Shown: positions 18,444 to 27,270 of the stretch, piece by piece | Layout of the letters: the number at the start of each line of letters is the position of its first letter | Numbering within the stretch: the first letter of the stretch is position 1 | Assembly: GCA_009773615.1 (NCBI GenBank) | Contig: WSYA01000005.1 | Location: forward strand, 1-64,000 | Length of the DNA: 64,000 bases | Source: Gallionellaceae bacterium | GTDB lineage: Bacteria > Pseudomonadota > Gammaproteobacteria > Burkholderiales > Gallionellaceae | Direction of reading: 5' to 3' | The notes under the pieces: model-generated | Seen by the model: the letters and a program-made list of their open reading frames with translations, nothing else | What the model was told of the DNA's origin: nothing | Database searches by the model: none | Translations under genes and position numbers: made by a program

Positions 18444-21400
18444 ATGAGTATCGCCCTAGACCCCCACCGCAGCATCGTCGTCGAAGCCTGTGCCGGCAGC
18501 GGTAAAACTTGGCTGCTGGTGTCGCGCATCGTGCGTTTGCTGCTCGATGGCGCGCAGCCCTCGCAAATTCTCGCCATCACTTTCACGCGCAAAGCGGCGC
18601 AGGAAATGCAGGCGCGCTTGCAGTTATGGCTGCGCGATCTTGCGATGAGGGATGACGATTTCGTGCGCAAGTTTTTTGCCGAGCGCGGGATCGAAAACCT
18701 GAGCGATGCCCAGTTGCATCGCGCCCGCAGCCTCTATAGCAGCGTGCTGCTCGCGCAACCGTGCATCACCATAAGCACCTTTCACGGCTGGTTCATGCAA
18801 GTTATGCAGCGTGCGCCGCTGAACGCGGACGTGATGCAAGGCTCGTCGCTGCTGGAACGCGCGGCTGCCTTGCAGGAAGAAGCATGGGAGGAAATGCTGG
18901 AGCAAATGCGCAAGCAGCCGGACGGCGCCGGGGCGCAGCATATGCAATGGCTGTTCGACGCATGCGGGCTGTTTACCGCGCGCAAGCTGCTGTTCAATTT
19001 TCTCGGCAAGCGCGCCGAGTGGTGGGCATATACCCAAGGACAGCAAGACACGCTGACTTTCGCGTTGGATAACCTGCGCACCGATCTCGCGGTGGACATG
19101 GACTTTGATCCTGTCTCTGATTGGGGTATGTGCGGCAACAGCGAAGAGGTGTTGTTCGCTTTTGTGCATCAACTGGCAAGCAACGGCACCGAGGTGCAAC
19201 AGGGCAAAGCCGGCGAACTCGAACGCATGTGGACGGACACCGCGCCGGAATTGCGCTTCGATCAATTGACGCCGTTGCTGTTCACTCTGGCGGGCGAGCC
19301 GCGCAGTTTTAAACCAACCAAAAAACAGGCTGCGGAAGCATTTTTGTTTACCCGCGATGCCTTGTTCGATGGCTTGCAAGCCGTGCGCGACACACTCGCC
19401 GAGCAGCAGGCGTATCGCCTGAACGAAGCCGTGCTGCATTGCGGTGTGGCATTCCTTGAACGCTACCAAGCGCTCAAACAGCAAAAACAGCAGATGGATT
19501 TTTCCGATCTGGAATGGCAGCTGTGCCGCTTGCTGCAACAGAGCGAACACGCCGAAACCATGCAGTACAAGCTCGACAGCCGCTACCGTCATGTGCTGCT
19601 CGACGAGTTTCAGGACACCAACCCGCTGCAATGGCAGATCTTGCGCGCGTGGTTCGACGCTTCCGTGGCGGTGGAATCGCAGCCCACCGTGTTCGTGGTC
19701 GGCGACCCCAAACAATCCATCTACCGTTTCCGCCGCGCCGATGCGCGGCTGTTCGGCGTGGCGCGCGAATATCTGCAAGAGCATTTCGCCGCGCACGCGC
19801 TGCACAACAATCACACGCGGCGCAATTCACCTGCCGTGCTGGATGCGGTGAATGCCGTGTTCTCCGACCATCCCGAAGGCTTCGTGGATTTCGAGCCGCA
19901 TACTGCCGAACATACGAACTTGTCCGGTTGTGTACTGGCCTTACCGTTGGCGGTTGCCGAACCCAGCAAGGAAGAGGCGGCAGAGAATGCGCCGCTAGCA
20001 TTGCGCGACCCGCTGATCACGCCGCGCACCGAAGCTGAAGAAGGCGCACGTCAGAAGGAAGCCGTGCAATTCGCCGATCTACTGCAAACGATCACCCGCG
20101 AATGGTCGGTGAACGAGCACGGAAAAGAACGCCGCGCGACCTACGGCGACATCATGGTGCTGGTGCGCAGCCGCACTCACCTCGCGGTGTACGAAGAAGC
20201 GTTGCGCGCGCAGCACATCCCCTTCATCAGCTCGCGGCGCGGCGGCTTGCTCGACACGCTGGAAGCGGAAGATGTGCAGGCGCTGCTGATGTTCATCATC
20301 ACTCCCTTTGCTGATCTCGCGCTGGCGCAAGTGTTGCGCACGCCGGTGTTCGCATGCAGCGATGCGGACTTGATGTGCCTCGCACAGTCCGCCGCAGTCG
20401 ATGAAGTAAAGACAAGCTGGTGGCAACGCCTGCAACACCTCACCGAACCTTCGCCCGCCCTGCAACGCGCTGTCGAGTTGTTGCAACGCTGGCTTGCTTT
20501 AGCCGACAAACTTCCCGTACACGACCTGCTCGACCGCATCTATTTCGAGGGCGATGTGCTGGCGCGCTACAGCGCCGTGTTGCCAAACGAGATGCGCGCT
20601 AAAGTCACCGCCAACTTGCATGCCTTCATGGAGATCGCGCTGAGCGTGGATGCCGGACGCTACCCCAGCTTGCCGCGCTTCCTGCAAGAGCTGCGCGAAT
20701 TGCGCGACAGCAGCGACGATGCACCCGACGAAGGCAAGTTAGGCCACGCGGGCGACGCGGTGCGCATCTACACCGTGCACGAGTCGAAAGGGCTGGAAGC
20801 GCCCATCGTATGGCTGCTGGATGCGAATGCCGCAAAAAACAACAAAGACGGCAACGATGTGCTGCTGGATTGGCCGACACACGAACCGCAGCCGCTGCAT
20901 TTTTCCCTCTACACCGACCAAGCTTCGCGCGGAAAAATGCGCGCCCCGCTGTTCGAGCAGGACGCCGCCCAGCAAGCCCGCGAAGAAATGAACCTGCTCT
21001 ACGTTGCCATGACCCGCGCGCAGCAAGCGCTCATCGTCAGCGGCAGCAGCAAGGGCGAAGACAAAGAGGAAAAGAAGAAATCGCTGTCATGGTATGACCG
21101 CATCGCGGCAGCGGTAAGTAATCAACAAGAGCCGTTCGGGCTGAGCCCTTCGGCTGAGCTCAGGACAGGCTTATCGAAGCCTGCTCAAAACCCGCTACAA
21201 AGTGTAGGTCGGGTTAGCCCAGTAGGGCGTAACCCGACATGTGATATTTCAAGTGATGGCAATGTTGGGTTATGCTGCGCTAACCCAACCTACGTACTTC
21301 CGCTAATCCTCCCCACCGGAAAGCGTTCCACCCGCAACACTGCCCAACAACAGCGCGGTATCTGGCTGCACGCGCTGCTGCAACACCTCACAGAAGGAGG

Positions 21401-21770
21401 CGTAACGGACGCGAACGAACTCCAACAACGCCTAACCATTCCATCCGCTGAAATGGAATCGCTCCGGCAACAAGCCCAACACCTGCTCACTTCACCTCAC
21501 CTCGCCCGCTTTTTCGACGCGCAGCAATACCGCAGCGCCTGCAACGAAATGCCCTACATTAACGCCAACGGCGAACTGAAACGCATCGACCGTCTGGTGG
21601 AATTCGACGACGAGGTGTGGGTGCTGGATTACAAACTAGGTGATTCAGAAGACGCGGCGCGTTACCGCGCGCAGATGCGGGAATATCAAGCCGCGATGCA
21701 ATCGGTATATGCGGGCAAGACGGTGCGCTGTGCGCTGGTGTTTGCGGATGGGGTGTTGAGCGAAATGTAG
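18444..21770 (+). CDS. AddA/RecB-like UvrD helicase-nuclease
   Basis: An 1108-residue superfamily 1 helicase-nuclease. Walker A is EACAGSGKT (Lys21), motif II LLDEFQDTNP, motif III VGDPKQSIYRFRRAD, motif V VHESKGLEAP and motif VI YVAMTRAQQAL. The C-terminal nuclease has LKRIDRLVEF and VLDYKLGDSE. Together with the AddB-like gene it should unwind and degrade broken DNA ends for RecA loading. Residues about 897-950 are encoded by a palindromic repeat inserted in frame between helicase and nuclease domains, and the TAG stop lies inside another repeat. ATG 18444 follows an inverted-repeat element. Confidence 0.87.
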   Translation: MSIALDPHRSIVVEACAGSGKTWLLVSRIVRLLLDGAQPSQILAITFTRKAAQEMQARLQLWLRDLAMRDDDFVRKFFAERGIENLSDAQLHRARSLYSSVLLAQPCITISTFHGWFMQVMQRAPLNADVMQGSSLLERAAALQEEAWEEMLEQMRKQPDGAGAQHMQWLFDACGLFTARKLLFNFLGKRAEWWAYTQGQQDTLTFALDNLRTDLAVDMDFDPVSDWGMCGNSEEVLFAFVHQLASNGTEVQQGKAGELERMWTDTAPELRFDQLTPLLFTLAGEPRSFKPTKKQAAEAFLFTRDALFDGLQAVRDTLAEQQAYRLNEAVLHCGVAFLERYQALKQQKQQMDFSDLEWQLCRLLQQSEHAETMQYKLDSRYRHVLLDEFQDTNPLQWQILRAWFDASVAVESQPTVFVVGDPKQSIYRFRRADARLFGVAREYLQEHFAAHALHNNHTRRNSPAVLDAVNAVFSDHPEGFVDFEPHTAEHTNLSGCVLALPLAVAEPSKEEAAENAPLALRDPLITPRTEAEEGARQKEAVQFADLLQTITREWSVNEHGKERRATYGDIMVLVRSRTHLAVYEEALRAQHIPFISSRRGGLLDTLEAEDVQALLMFIITPFADLALAQVLRTPVFACSDADLMCLAQSAAVDEVKTSWWQRLQHLTEPSPALQRAVELLQRWLALADKLPVHDLLDRIYFEGDVLARYSAVLPNEMRAKVTANLHAFMEIALSVDAGRYPSLPRFLQELRELRDSSDDAPDEGKLGHAGDAVRIYTVHESKGLEAPIVWLLDANAAKNNKDGNDVLLDWPTHEPQPLHFSLYTDQASRGKMRAPLFEQDAAQQAREEMNLLYVAMTRAQQALIVSGSSKGEDKEEKKKSLSWYDRIAAAVSNQQEPFGLSPSAELRTGLSKPAQNPLQSVGRVSPVGRNPTCDISSDGNVGLCCANPTYVLPLILPTGKRSTRNTAQQQRGIWLHALLQHLTEGGVTDANELQQRLTIPSAEMESLRQQAQHLLTSPHLARFFDAQQYRSACNEMPYINANGELKRIDRLVEFDDEVWVLDYKLGDSEDAARYRAQMREYQAAMQSVYAGKTVRCALVFADGVLSEM
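21134..21293. repeat. Two palindromic intergenic-type repeats inside the addA-like gene
   Basis: The first unit (about 21134-21187) has the GTTCGGGCTGAGC...GACAGGCTTATCGAAGCC type sequence with a local AGGCTT/AAGCCT hairpin. The second (21204-21293) has arms GTAGGTCGGGTTAG and CTAACCCAACCTAC. Both resemble repeats normally found between genes. They add about 53 codons without stop or frameshift to the linker before the nuclease domain. Confidence 0.75.
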
Positions 21771-21903
21771 GGTGGACACGTTTTTGTGCCCACGCAGTCA
21801 GCGAATGGTATTCAGTTTGTAGGTTGGGTGGAGCAAAGCGATACCCAACGAATTGGCTTTTACGGATACAACGATGGGTATCGCTACGCTCAACCCATCC
21901 TAC
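21766..21903. repeat. Palindromic repeats at the 3' end of the addA-like gene
   Basis: A first hairpin, TGTAGGGTGGACACG / GTGCCCACGC (21766-21795), contains the TAG stop codon of the addA-like gene. A second palindrome spans 21819-21903 with arms GTAGGTTGGGTGGAGC and GCTCAACCCATCCTAC. The second palindrome belongs to the same family as the in-gene repeat at 21204-21293. Confidence 0.7.
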
Positions 21904-21941
21904 GCGAGCTGAAACGTATCGACCGTCTGGTTTAGTTCGAC
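21904..21941 (+). pseudogene. Remnant of the addA-like nuclease motif
   Basis: These 38 bases match 21571-21608 inside the addA-like gene at all but 5 positions (GCGA-CTGAAACG-ATCGACC core). The parent codes for ELKRIDRLVEFD; the copy has TAG where the parent has GAA. It directly follows the palindromic repeat, so it is a fragment of a duplicated or replaced addA 3' end. The rest of the gap up to 21982 shows nothing recognisable. Confidence 0.6.
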
Positions 21942-21982
21942 TTGATTTAAACTTCGGCGCATTAGGCCTTGCGCGGGTTTCC

Positions 21983-22729
21983 TTATGTCTCGGCCAGTTG
22001 TGGGGCGCAGGCATAGGATGGGTGAGCCTCAGCTTCTGTCTGGAAAGACGAATGAGGAGAGAGTGGTTGCCATGTATCTCGGAACGCCAAGTTAAGCATG
22101 GTGGTAAGGCCTATATATGTAAGGATGGTATCAAACCCTTCATATGTCAGAGATATTGAGTTTTGCCACGCCCAAATTTTCCAAGAGTCAACGCCGCTAG
22201 TTTTGGAGGGAAGACGAACTCCTCTGATCTTTAGGAAGGCCATCCAATCCATATGAATACCGCCATTTAATTTACGCTCGCGTTCTCGGTTATATAGCAA
22301 TCGTTCAAAGCTAGCACCATATGATGCGTTAATGCTTCGCTCTATCAGTGCGAGACGAATGAAGTAGTAGTTAGTGTCTTTACTAAAGCGGGCTGATGGT
22401 TGTAGATGATCCACTTGTAGCGATTTCGGAATATTGATTTCGTTAATGCCGTAGTGCTGCTCAAGGAATTTTAAAAATGCTCGACGATACCCCCGGTAAT
22501 TCGCACGAACCCACAACTCAGGCTCGGAGTCAGGCTTTCGTATGACTAAGGCCGATTTGGATTGCACGCCATTCAGTTGGAAAATTGACCAGTCGTATGT
22601 ATTGGAATGCTGTGCGAGGCGCGCAGGTGTTGTCGCAATCAAACAGGTAGCTCCTTTATCCCGAAAATCTTCGAACATCCCAGATTGCTGCCGTGCTAGA
22701 AATTGGTAGATTGAATTTGACGTAGTCAC
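21983..22729 (-). CDS. Hypothetical protein of accessory island
   Basis: A 248-residue soluble protein with no family that I recognise. It has an aromatic- and arginine-rich centre, VDHLQPSAR at about residues 105-113 followed by INASYGASFERLL, loosely reminiscent of HNH-like or toxin-nuclease motifs but missing a clear metal ligand set. There is no signal peptide or membrane helix. Base composition looks more A/T-rich than the flanking addA and radical SAM genes, suggesting transfer. It is the last gene of a minus-strand trio, 37 bases after the membrane protein gene. Any function is unknown. Confidence 0.6.
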   Translation of the reverse strand: MTTSNSIYQFLARQQSGMFEDFRDKGATCLIATTPARLAQHSNTYDWSIFQLNGVQSKSALVIRKPDSEPELWVRANYRGYRRAFLKFLEQHYGINEINIPKSLQVDHLQPSARFSKDTNYYFIRLALIERSINASYGASFERLLYNRERERKLNGGIHMDWMAFLKIRGVRLPSKTSGVDSWKIWAWQNSISLTYEGFDTILTYIGLTTMLNLAFRDTWQPLSPHSSFQTEAEAHPSYACAPQLAET

Positions 22730-22766
22730 GAAAATTCCTTTGAGGCTTTGCGGCGCACATGCCGGG

Positions 22767-23492
22767 TTAGAGCCATTTCGCCAACCATCCTAAAATCGGC
22801 CAGAAGACCAACTGGTGTAGGTAAGAGTTTAGAGAAGTTGACGACATAACCCATAAGATTTGCTTGTAAAGAATTTCACCAAGCAGTAAGAATCCAGCTG
22901 CGTAGAAAACCGAACAAGTCCAGCGAAGGAAATGGCTAGACACGTTTTGAACGGCATATGCTTTCCAAAATTTGTTGCGCAAATCAATCTCTGGGTGTCG
23001 CTGGATTTTGACACCTGCGAGATGCAGCAGTCTTTCACGTTCTTGCTCATTTAGCGCGTCAAATTGTTCATCGTATTCCCGTAGATGAGCCTCGGTCTTC
23101 CCTGAGCTTTCGAAGCTACCAAAATCCTTGTGCTCAAGAACGATGCGCGGACAGAGAATGGATACAAATAAGTTGCCGGCGGAGAACAACAGCGCGGCAA
23201 AGAATAGAGATTGCCATGAAAATGGAAGTGTCAGATTGAGCTTGATGACTTGTCCCGCCAGTTCAATGGTTGCGACATCCGTAACCTCGTGCATCACCTT
23301 CGCGGCTAGCGGTACGAATACAAGCCAAAATCCCATTGAGGCGATCACCTTGTTTTGTCGTATGTCGCGCAGGAATTGCCAATTGAACCCAACAAAAATA
23401 AGAACAAAGGGATAGAGAAGTCGTGGCAGCAGCCAAGAAAAAATGGTCGTAAGCTTAATGAGCATGGGCAAATTAAATTTCTTAGCGGGCAT
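22767..23492 (-). CDS. Hypothetical membrane protein of accessory island
   Basis: A 241-residue protein with hydrophobic segments near residues 12-35, 45-70, 92-112, 183-205 and 215-240, and a charged cytoplasmic-type loop (about 118-178) containing YDEQFDALNEQERERLL. I do not recognise a family. It begins 11 bases inside the 3' end of the upstream small gene (23482-23733), so the two are co-translated. Location in a three-gene minus-strand block with A/T-richer composition suggests an accessory module, possibly effector plus membrane partner, but this is inference. Confidence 0.6.
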   Translation of the reverse strand: MPAKKFNLPMLIKLTTIFSWLLPRLLYPFVLIFVGFNWQFLRDIRQNKVIASMGFWLVFVPLAAKVMHEVTDVATIELAGQVIKLNLTLPFSWQSLFFAALLFSAGNLFVSILCPRIVLEHKDFGSFESSGKTEAHLREYDEQFDALNEQERERLLHLAGVKIQRHPEIDLRNKFWKAYAVQNVSSHFLRWTCSVFYAAGFLLLGEILYKQILWVMSSTSLNSYLHQLVFWPILGWLAKWL

Positions 23493-23733
23493 TGCTTTTT
23501 GGCTTCGAGGTATGGGGCGCAGTCAGGTTGCTTGCTTGTGCCGTAAATTGGAGCATGGCTCGTAAGGCGGCATTCACCGCAGATGCGTTGGGGAAGCTGG
23601 CGGCCACGTCGCTATCCAGCACCACGACGTTGCTGCTCTCCATGTATTGCTTATAGTATTTCCCCCGCACGCCTTTCGAAAAATCGAAGTCGTATTCGGG
23701 GCGCATATCGTCTGAATTATTATCGTTGCTCAT
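23482..23733 (-). CDS. Small conserved hypothetical protein (DFSKGVRGKY type)
   Basis: An 83-residue acidic protein with the motif YDFDFSKGVRGKYYKQYME followed by NVVVLDSDVAASFPNASAVNAALRAML. Small proteins with this signature occur in many bacteria, often beside predicted toxin or nuclease genes, and may be antitoxin-like, but I know of no demonstrated function. It starts the minus-strand trio and overlaps the membrane-protein gene by 11 bases. Its promoter would lie in the 89-base divergent gap shared with the radical SAM gene at 23823. Confidence 0.65.
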   Translation of the reverse strand: MSNDNNSDDMRPEYDFDFSKGVRGKYYKQYMESSNVVVLDSDVAASFPNASAVNAALRAMLQFTAQASNLTAPHTSKPKSNAR

Positions 23734-23822
23734 ATTTGTTTCTTACGGTGTCTAGCGAAACGCATTTTCGCTGTCCGTTGTGGCGGTTAGCATAGCAAAG
23801 TTGCCGCAAATAATCTGGCAAA

Positions 23823-24917
23823 ATGAGCGTTGTAGATTTCAGGATTTCCACCGTGAAGCACGAAATATCCAAAGGCCGTGGCGCAACATTGCAAATCGAA
23901 GGACGCTTCGAGAGCGTGGCGCGCGAGCGCATCGACGACGGCTGGGGCACGGAGGACGAAGAGCTGCCGCCATTCAAAACCACGGTGACTGCGGAACATG
24001 CGAAGAGTGTGTTGCAGCGGCAGGATTCACCCGATCTCGCTTTCGAGTATTCGCTAAACGCCTATCGCGGTTGCGAGCATGGTTGCATTTATTGCTATGC
24101 GCGGCCTTCGCACGGTTACCTGAATCTTTCGCCGGGGCTGGATTTTGAGACGAAGTTGTTTGCCAAGCCGGAGGCGGCACAGCTGTTGCGCGCGGAGTTG
24201 GCGAAGCCTTCCTACCAATGCTCGCCGATCGCGCTGGGGGTGAACACTGACTCTTACCAGCCCATCGAGCGCGAGTGGAAGATCACGCGGCAGATTCTGG
24301 AAGTGCTGGCGGAGTGTAAGCATCCGCTCTCCATCATTACCAAATCGGCGTTGATCGAGCGCGATATTGATCTGCTCGCGCAGATGGCGCGGGATAATCT
24401 GGTGCAGGTGTTCATCACGGTCACGACATTGGATGCGGAAGTGGCGCGCAAGTTGGAGCCGCGTGCTGCATCGCCGCGCCGCAGGTTGCAAGCGATGCAG
24501 CGCCTGAATGAAGCGGGTGTGCCGTGCGGGGTGCTGGTGGCTCCGGTGATTCCGTTTCTCACCGACGCGGAGTTGGAGAATGTGCTGCAAGCGGCCTATG
24601 AACACGGTGCACGCACGGCGCATTACAGCTTGCTGCGCCTGCCTTACGAGCTGAAGGATTTGTTCAAGGATTGGCTCACTGTGCATTACCCGCTGAAGGC
24701 GGAGCATGTGATGAGCCGCTTGCGCGAGATGCGCGGTGGCAAAGAGAGCGACTCGGAATTCGGCTCGCGTTTTAGCGGGCAGGGCTTGTTCGCGCAATTG
24801 CTGGCGCAACGCTTTCAACTCGCGTGCGAACGGCTGGGTTTTAATCGTGAGACGATGGCATTGAATACGGCCAGTTTTATCAAGCCGGCACGCGGTGGAC
24901 AGCAATCGTTGTTTTAA
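23823..24917 (+). CDS. PA0069-family radical SAM protein
   Basis: A 364-residue radical SAM protein related to spore photoproduct lyase. The 4Fe-4S/SAM motif is CEHGCIYCY (Cys84, Cys88, Cys91), preceded by SLNAYRGC, a signature of the PA0069 family. N-terminal KGRGA...EGRFE is also typical. Substrate and reaction are not established for this family. ATG 23823 is used; a GTG at 23853 giving a protein that begins near the family's usual KGRGA is an alternative. It is divergent from the accessory island and upstream of the msh genes. Confidence 0.85.
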   Translation: MSVVDFRISTVKHEISKGRGATLQIEGRFESVARERIDDGWGTEDEELPPFKTTVTAEHAKSVLQRQDSPDLAFEYSLNAYRGCEHGCIYCYARPSHGYLNLSPGLDFETKLFAKPEAAQLLRAELAKPSYQCSPIALGVNTDSYQPIEREWKITRQILEVLAECKHPLSIITKSALIERDIDLLAQMARDNLVQVFITVTTLDAEVARKLEPRAASPRRRLQAMQRLNEAGVPCGVLVAPVIPFLTDAELENVLQAAYEHGARTAHYSLLRLPYELKDLFKDWLTVHYPLKAEHVMSRLREMRGGKESDSEFGSRFSGQGLFAQLLAQRFQLACERLGFNRETMALNTASFIKPARGGQQSLF

Positions 24918-24962
24918 TGCGATTTTTTGTGCCCGGATTGGTAAAAAATACTATAAAAACAA

Positions 24963-24991
24963 TTGACAGTGGTGGGTTGTTAAATTAGATT
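24963..24991 (+). promoter_or_regulatory. Candidate promoter of the msh operon
   Basis: TTGACA (24963-24968) and TAGATT (24986-24991) with exact 17-base spacing. Transcription would start only a few bases before ATG 25002, giving a nearly leaderless mRNA, and no Shine-Dalgarno is seen. An alternative start further down mshI cannot be excluded. Confidence 0.4.
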
Positions 24992-25001
24992 CGCGACAAT
25001 T

Positions 25002-25958
25002 ATGCAAATCCCGCAATTTTTAAAGCTTTTTAAACGAATTAGCCGCGATACGGGGTGGTTTTGTATTGCGATTGGCGGGCACGGTGCGCATTTCGTGCGT
25101 ATGAAGCGTACTGGAACTCAAGTTCAAGTGGTGATGTGTACGTTTCATCCGATGGAGAATGTGACATCTGCGGCGCTGGAAAAAATCGTTAGAGAGCTGC
25201 GTCTCGGGGCGTTTCAGTTCACTACCTTGTTGGCTCCCGATGAATACCAGATATTGATGGTGGATGCGCCGAACGTGCCTGCGGAGGAGATGAAGACGGC
25301 GATTCGCTATCGCATTAAAGATTCGCTGAGTTACCGCGTGGATGATGCCACGGTGGATGTGCTGCAGATACCCGCCAGCAAAATCGCCGCGAATCGTCCG
25401 CAATCTTTGTATGCGGTCGCTGCTTCCAACGACACTATTCAAAAATGTATCGGCCTGTTTGAGCGCGCCAAGATTAATCTTTCCGTGATCGATATTCCCG
25501 AAATGGCGCAACGCAACCTCGCCGAGTTGTTTGAAGCACCGGGGCGCGGTTTGGCCCTGCTCGCGTTCGACGGGCGCGGCGGTTTGCTGACCTTCACTTG
25601 CGACGGCGAGCTGTATTTGTCGCGGCGTGTGGAGATTACTGCGGGACAATTGCAGGATGCGAACGAAAGCCTGCGGCAGCAGTATTTCGACCGGGTCGAG
25701 TTGGAAGTGCAGCGCTCGCTGGATTATTTCGACCGGCAGTTCCATCAGATTTCTCTGAATCGCTTACTGGTGTGCGCTCCTGAAGGTGTGGGGCTGGTGA
25801 ATCTATTGGCAGAAAATCTAGGTTTGCCGGTGGAGGTGCTTGATCTGTCGCAAGTGATGGATGTCCGCGCGGCCCCGGCTTTGCTAGAAAACGAATTTTT
25901 GCTTGAGGCCTTGCCGGCACTTGGTGCCGCGCTACGCCAGGAAAAACGCGCGCTATGA
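25002..25958 (+). CDS. mshI: MSHA biogenesis protein MshI (PilM-like)
   Basis: A 318-residue actin-like PilM-type protein. The N-terminal half has GWFCIAIGGHGAHFVRM and LAPDEYQILMVDAPNVPAEE, and the second half LALLAFDGRGGLLTFTCDGELYL, together the two ATPase-like lobes of MshI. In MSHA-type pili it sits on the cytoplasmic face of the inner membrane and couples the alignment proteins to the motor. It is the first gene of a co-directional block mshI-mshN; the next gene overlaps it by 4 bases (ATGA). Confidence 0.85.
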   Translation: MQIPQFLKLFKRISRDTGWFCIAIGGHGAHFVRMKRTGTQVQVVMCTFHPMENVTSAALEKIVRELRLGAFQFTTLLAPDEYQILMVDAPNVPAEEMKTAIRYRIKDSLSYRVDDATVDVLQIPASKIAANRPQSLYAVAASNDTIQKCIGLFERAKINLSVIDIPEMAQRNLAELFEAPGRGLALLAFDGRGGLLTFTCDGELYLSRRVEITAGQLQDANESLRQQYFDRVELEVQRSLDYFDRQFHQISLNRLLVCAPEGVGLVNLLAENLGLPVEVLDLSQVMDVRAAPALLENEFLLEALPALGAALRQEKRAL

Positions 25959-26584
25959 GCCAGCAAATCAATTTATTCAATCCGGTATTCCTGAAGCAGA
26001 AAAAATATTTTTCTGTGCTGGCGATGCTGCAAGTGCTGGGCTTGATCGTGCTCGGCTCGGGTTTTATCTATGGCTATGCCAAACATCAGGTGAGTTTGCT
26101 GGCGCGGCAATCGGAAGAGACCGCAAAGAGCTATGCCGATATGCAAGTCAAATTGAGCAAATATTCCCAGGAGTTTTCGCCGCAAAAATCGAGTCAGGTT
26201 TTGCAGGATGAGCTGAAGAGATTCGAAGTCGAGGCGGCGGCCCAGAAAGAGATGCTGGATACGTTAAAGACCGGTGTGATCGGCAACACCGAGGGCTATT
26301 CGGAATACATGCGCGCGTTCGCGCGGCAAACCTTGAGCGGCTTGTGGCTGACCGGTTTTGCTATCGATTCGGACGGGTCGCAAATGAGTTTGAACGGGGC
26401 AGCGCTCAATCCCTCTCTCGTGCCAACCTATATACAGCGTTTGAGCAAAGAAAAGGCGATGAAGGGCAAGACCTTCTCTTACTTGCAGATGCAGCAGCCC
26501 AAGATGATGCCCGCACAGTCGGCGGCAAAGAGCTACGTGGAATTCAGCATGCAGTCGGCCGAAGCGCGCGAGGGGGTGAAATGA
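25955..26584 (+). CDS. PilN-like MSHA biogenesis protein
   Basis: A 209-residue bitopic membrane protein of the PilN/MshI2 type. It starts with the typical MSQQINLFNP binding peptide for the PilM-like partner, followed by one transmembrane helix (about residues 20-42), a periplasmic coiled coil (45-95) and a small alpha/beta domain. It should join MshI and MshJ in the inner-membrane alignment complex of the pilus. It overlaps both neighbours by 4 bases. Confidence 0.85.
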   Translation: MSQQINLFNPVFLKQKKYFSVLAMLQVLGLIVLGSGFIYGYAKHQVSLLARQSEETAKSYADMQVKLSKYSQEFSPQKSSQVLQDELKRFEVEAAAQKEMLDTLKTGVIGNTEGYSEYMRAFARQTLSGLWLTGFAIDSDGSQMSLNGAALNPSLVPTYIQRLSKEKAMKGKTFSYLQMQQPKMMPAQSAAKSYVEFSMQSAEAREGVK

Positions 26585-27270
26585 TCAAGGCGCAGTGGGA
26601 AAAATTGACTGCCAAGATTGACGCGATGTCATTGCGCGAACGCGTGATGATCTTCGCCGCCGCGATTTTTCTGCTGGTGTCTTTGCTCAATGCCCTGTTT
26701 CTCAATCCGCTGCTGGCGCAACAAAAGAAGCTTGCGGCGCAGGTGATTCAGCAGCAGGAAAAGATGAAGGAGATTCAGGCGCAATTGGACTCTCTGATGC
26801 AGGCCAAGAAAGCCGATGCCAGCTCGCCGCTGCGCGACCGCATCAAACAGTTGCAGCAGCAGATCAAAGAGGGGGAGATATACCTCAAAAGCCGCCGTGA
26901 TAAACTCGTGCCGCCCGAAAAGATGGGCGATTTGCTGGGGCAGGTGCTGGGCAAAAACGGGCGCGTGCAGTTGGTTGCCTTGGAAACGTTGGCGGTGACG
27001 CCGTTGATTGAAGCGTCGGCGATAAAAGCCGAGGTGAGCGCAGTCTCCGGCAAGCAGGTTGGGCTGGATAGGCAGGTGTACAAGCACGGGGTCAAGATCA
27101 CGGTGCGCGGCAGTTACTCCGATTTGCTGCAATACCTGACGGCGCTGGAAAAATTGCCGACGCAGATGTTCTGGGGCTCGGCAAAAATGAGTGTGGTGCA
27201 ATATCCGGCTGTGGAATTGACGCTCACCCTGTACACATTGAGTTTGGATACGATATGGCTGCAAGTCTAA
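26581..27270 (+). CDS. mshJ: MSHA biogenesis protein MshJ (PilO-like)
   Basis: A 229-residue PilO-like protein: transmembrane helix at about 22-40 (VMIFAAAIFLLVSLLNALF), a long periplasmic coiled coil (about 45-110, rich in Q and K), and a ferredoxin-like C-terminal domain. It pairs with the PilN-like protein in the pilus alignment subcomplex. ATG 26581 overlaps the preceding stop (ATGA); the frame is open further upstream but that region belongs to the previous gene. It overlaps mshK by 16 bases. Confidence 0.85.
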   Translation: MIKAQWEKLTAKIDAMSLRERVMIFAAAIFLLVSLLNALFLNPLLAQQKKLAAQVIQQQEKMKEIQAQLDSLMQAKKADASSPLRDRIKQLQQQIKEGEIYLKSRRDKLVPPEKMGDLLGQVLGKNGRVQLVALETLAVTPLIEASAIKAEVSAVSGKQVGLDRQVYKHGVKITVRGSYSDLLQYLTALEKLPTQMFWGSAKMSVVQYPAVELTLTLYTLSLDTIWLQV

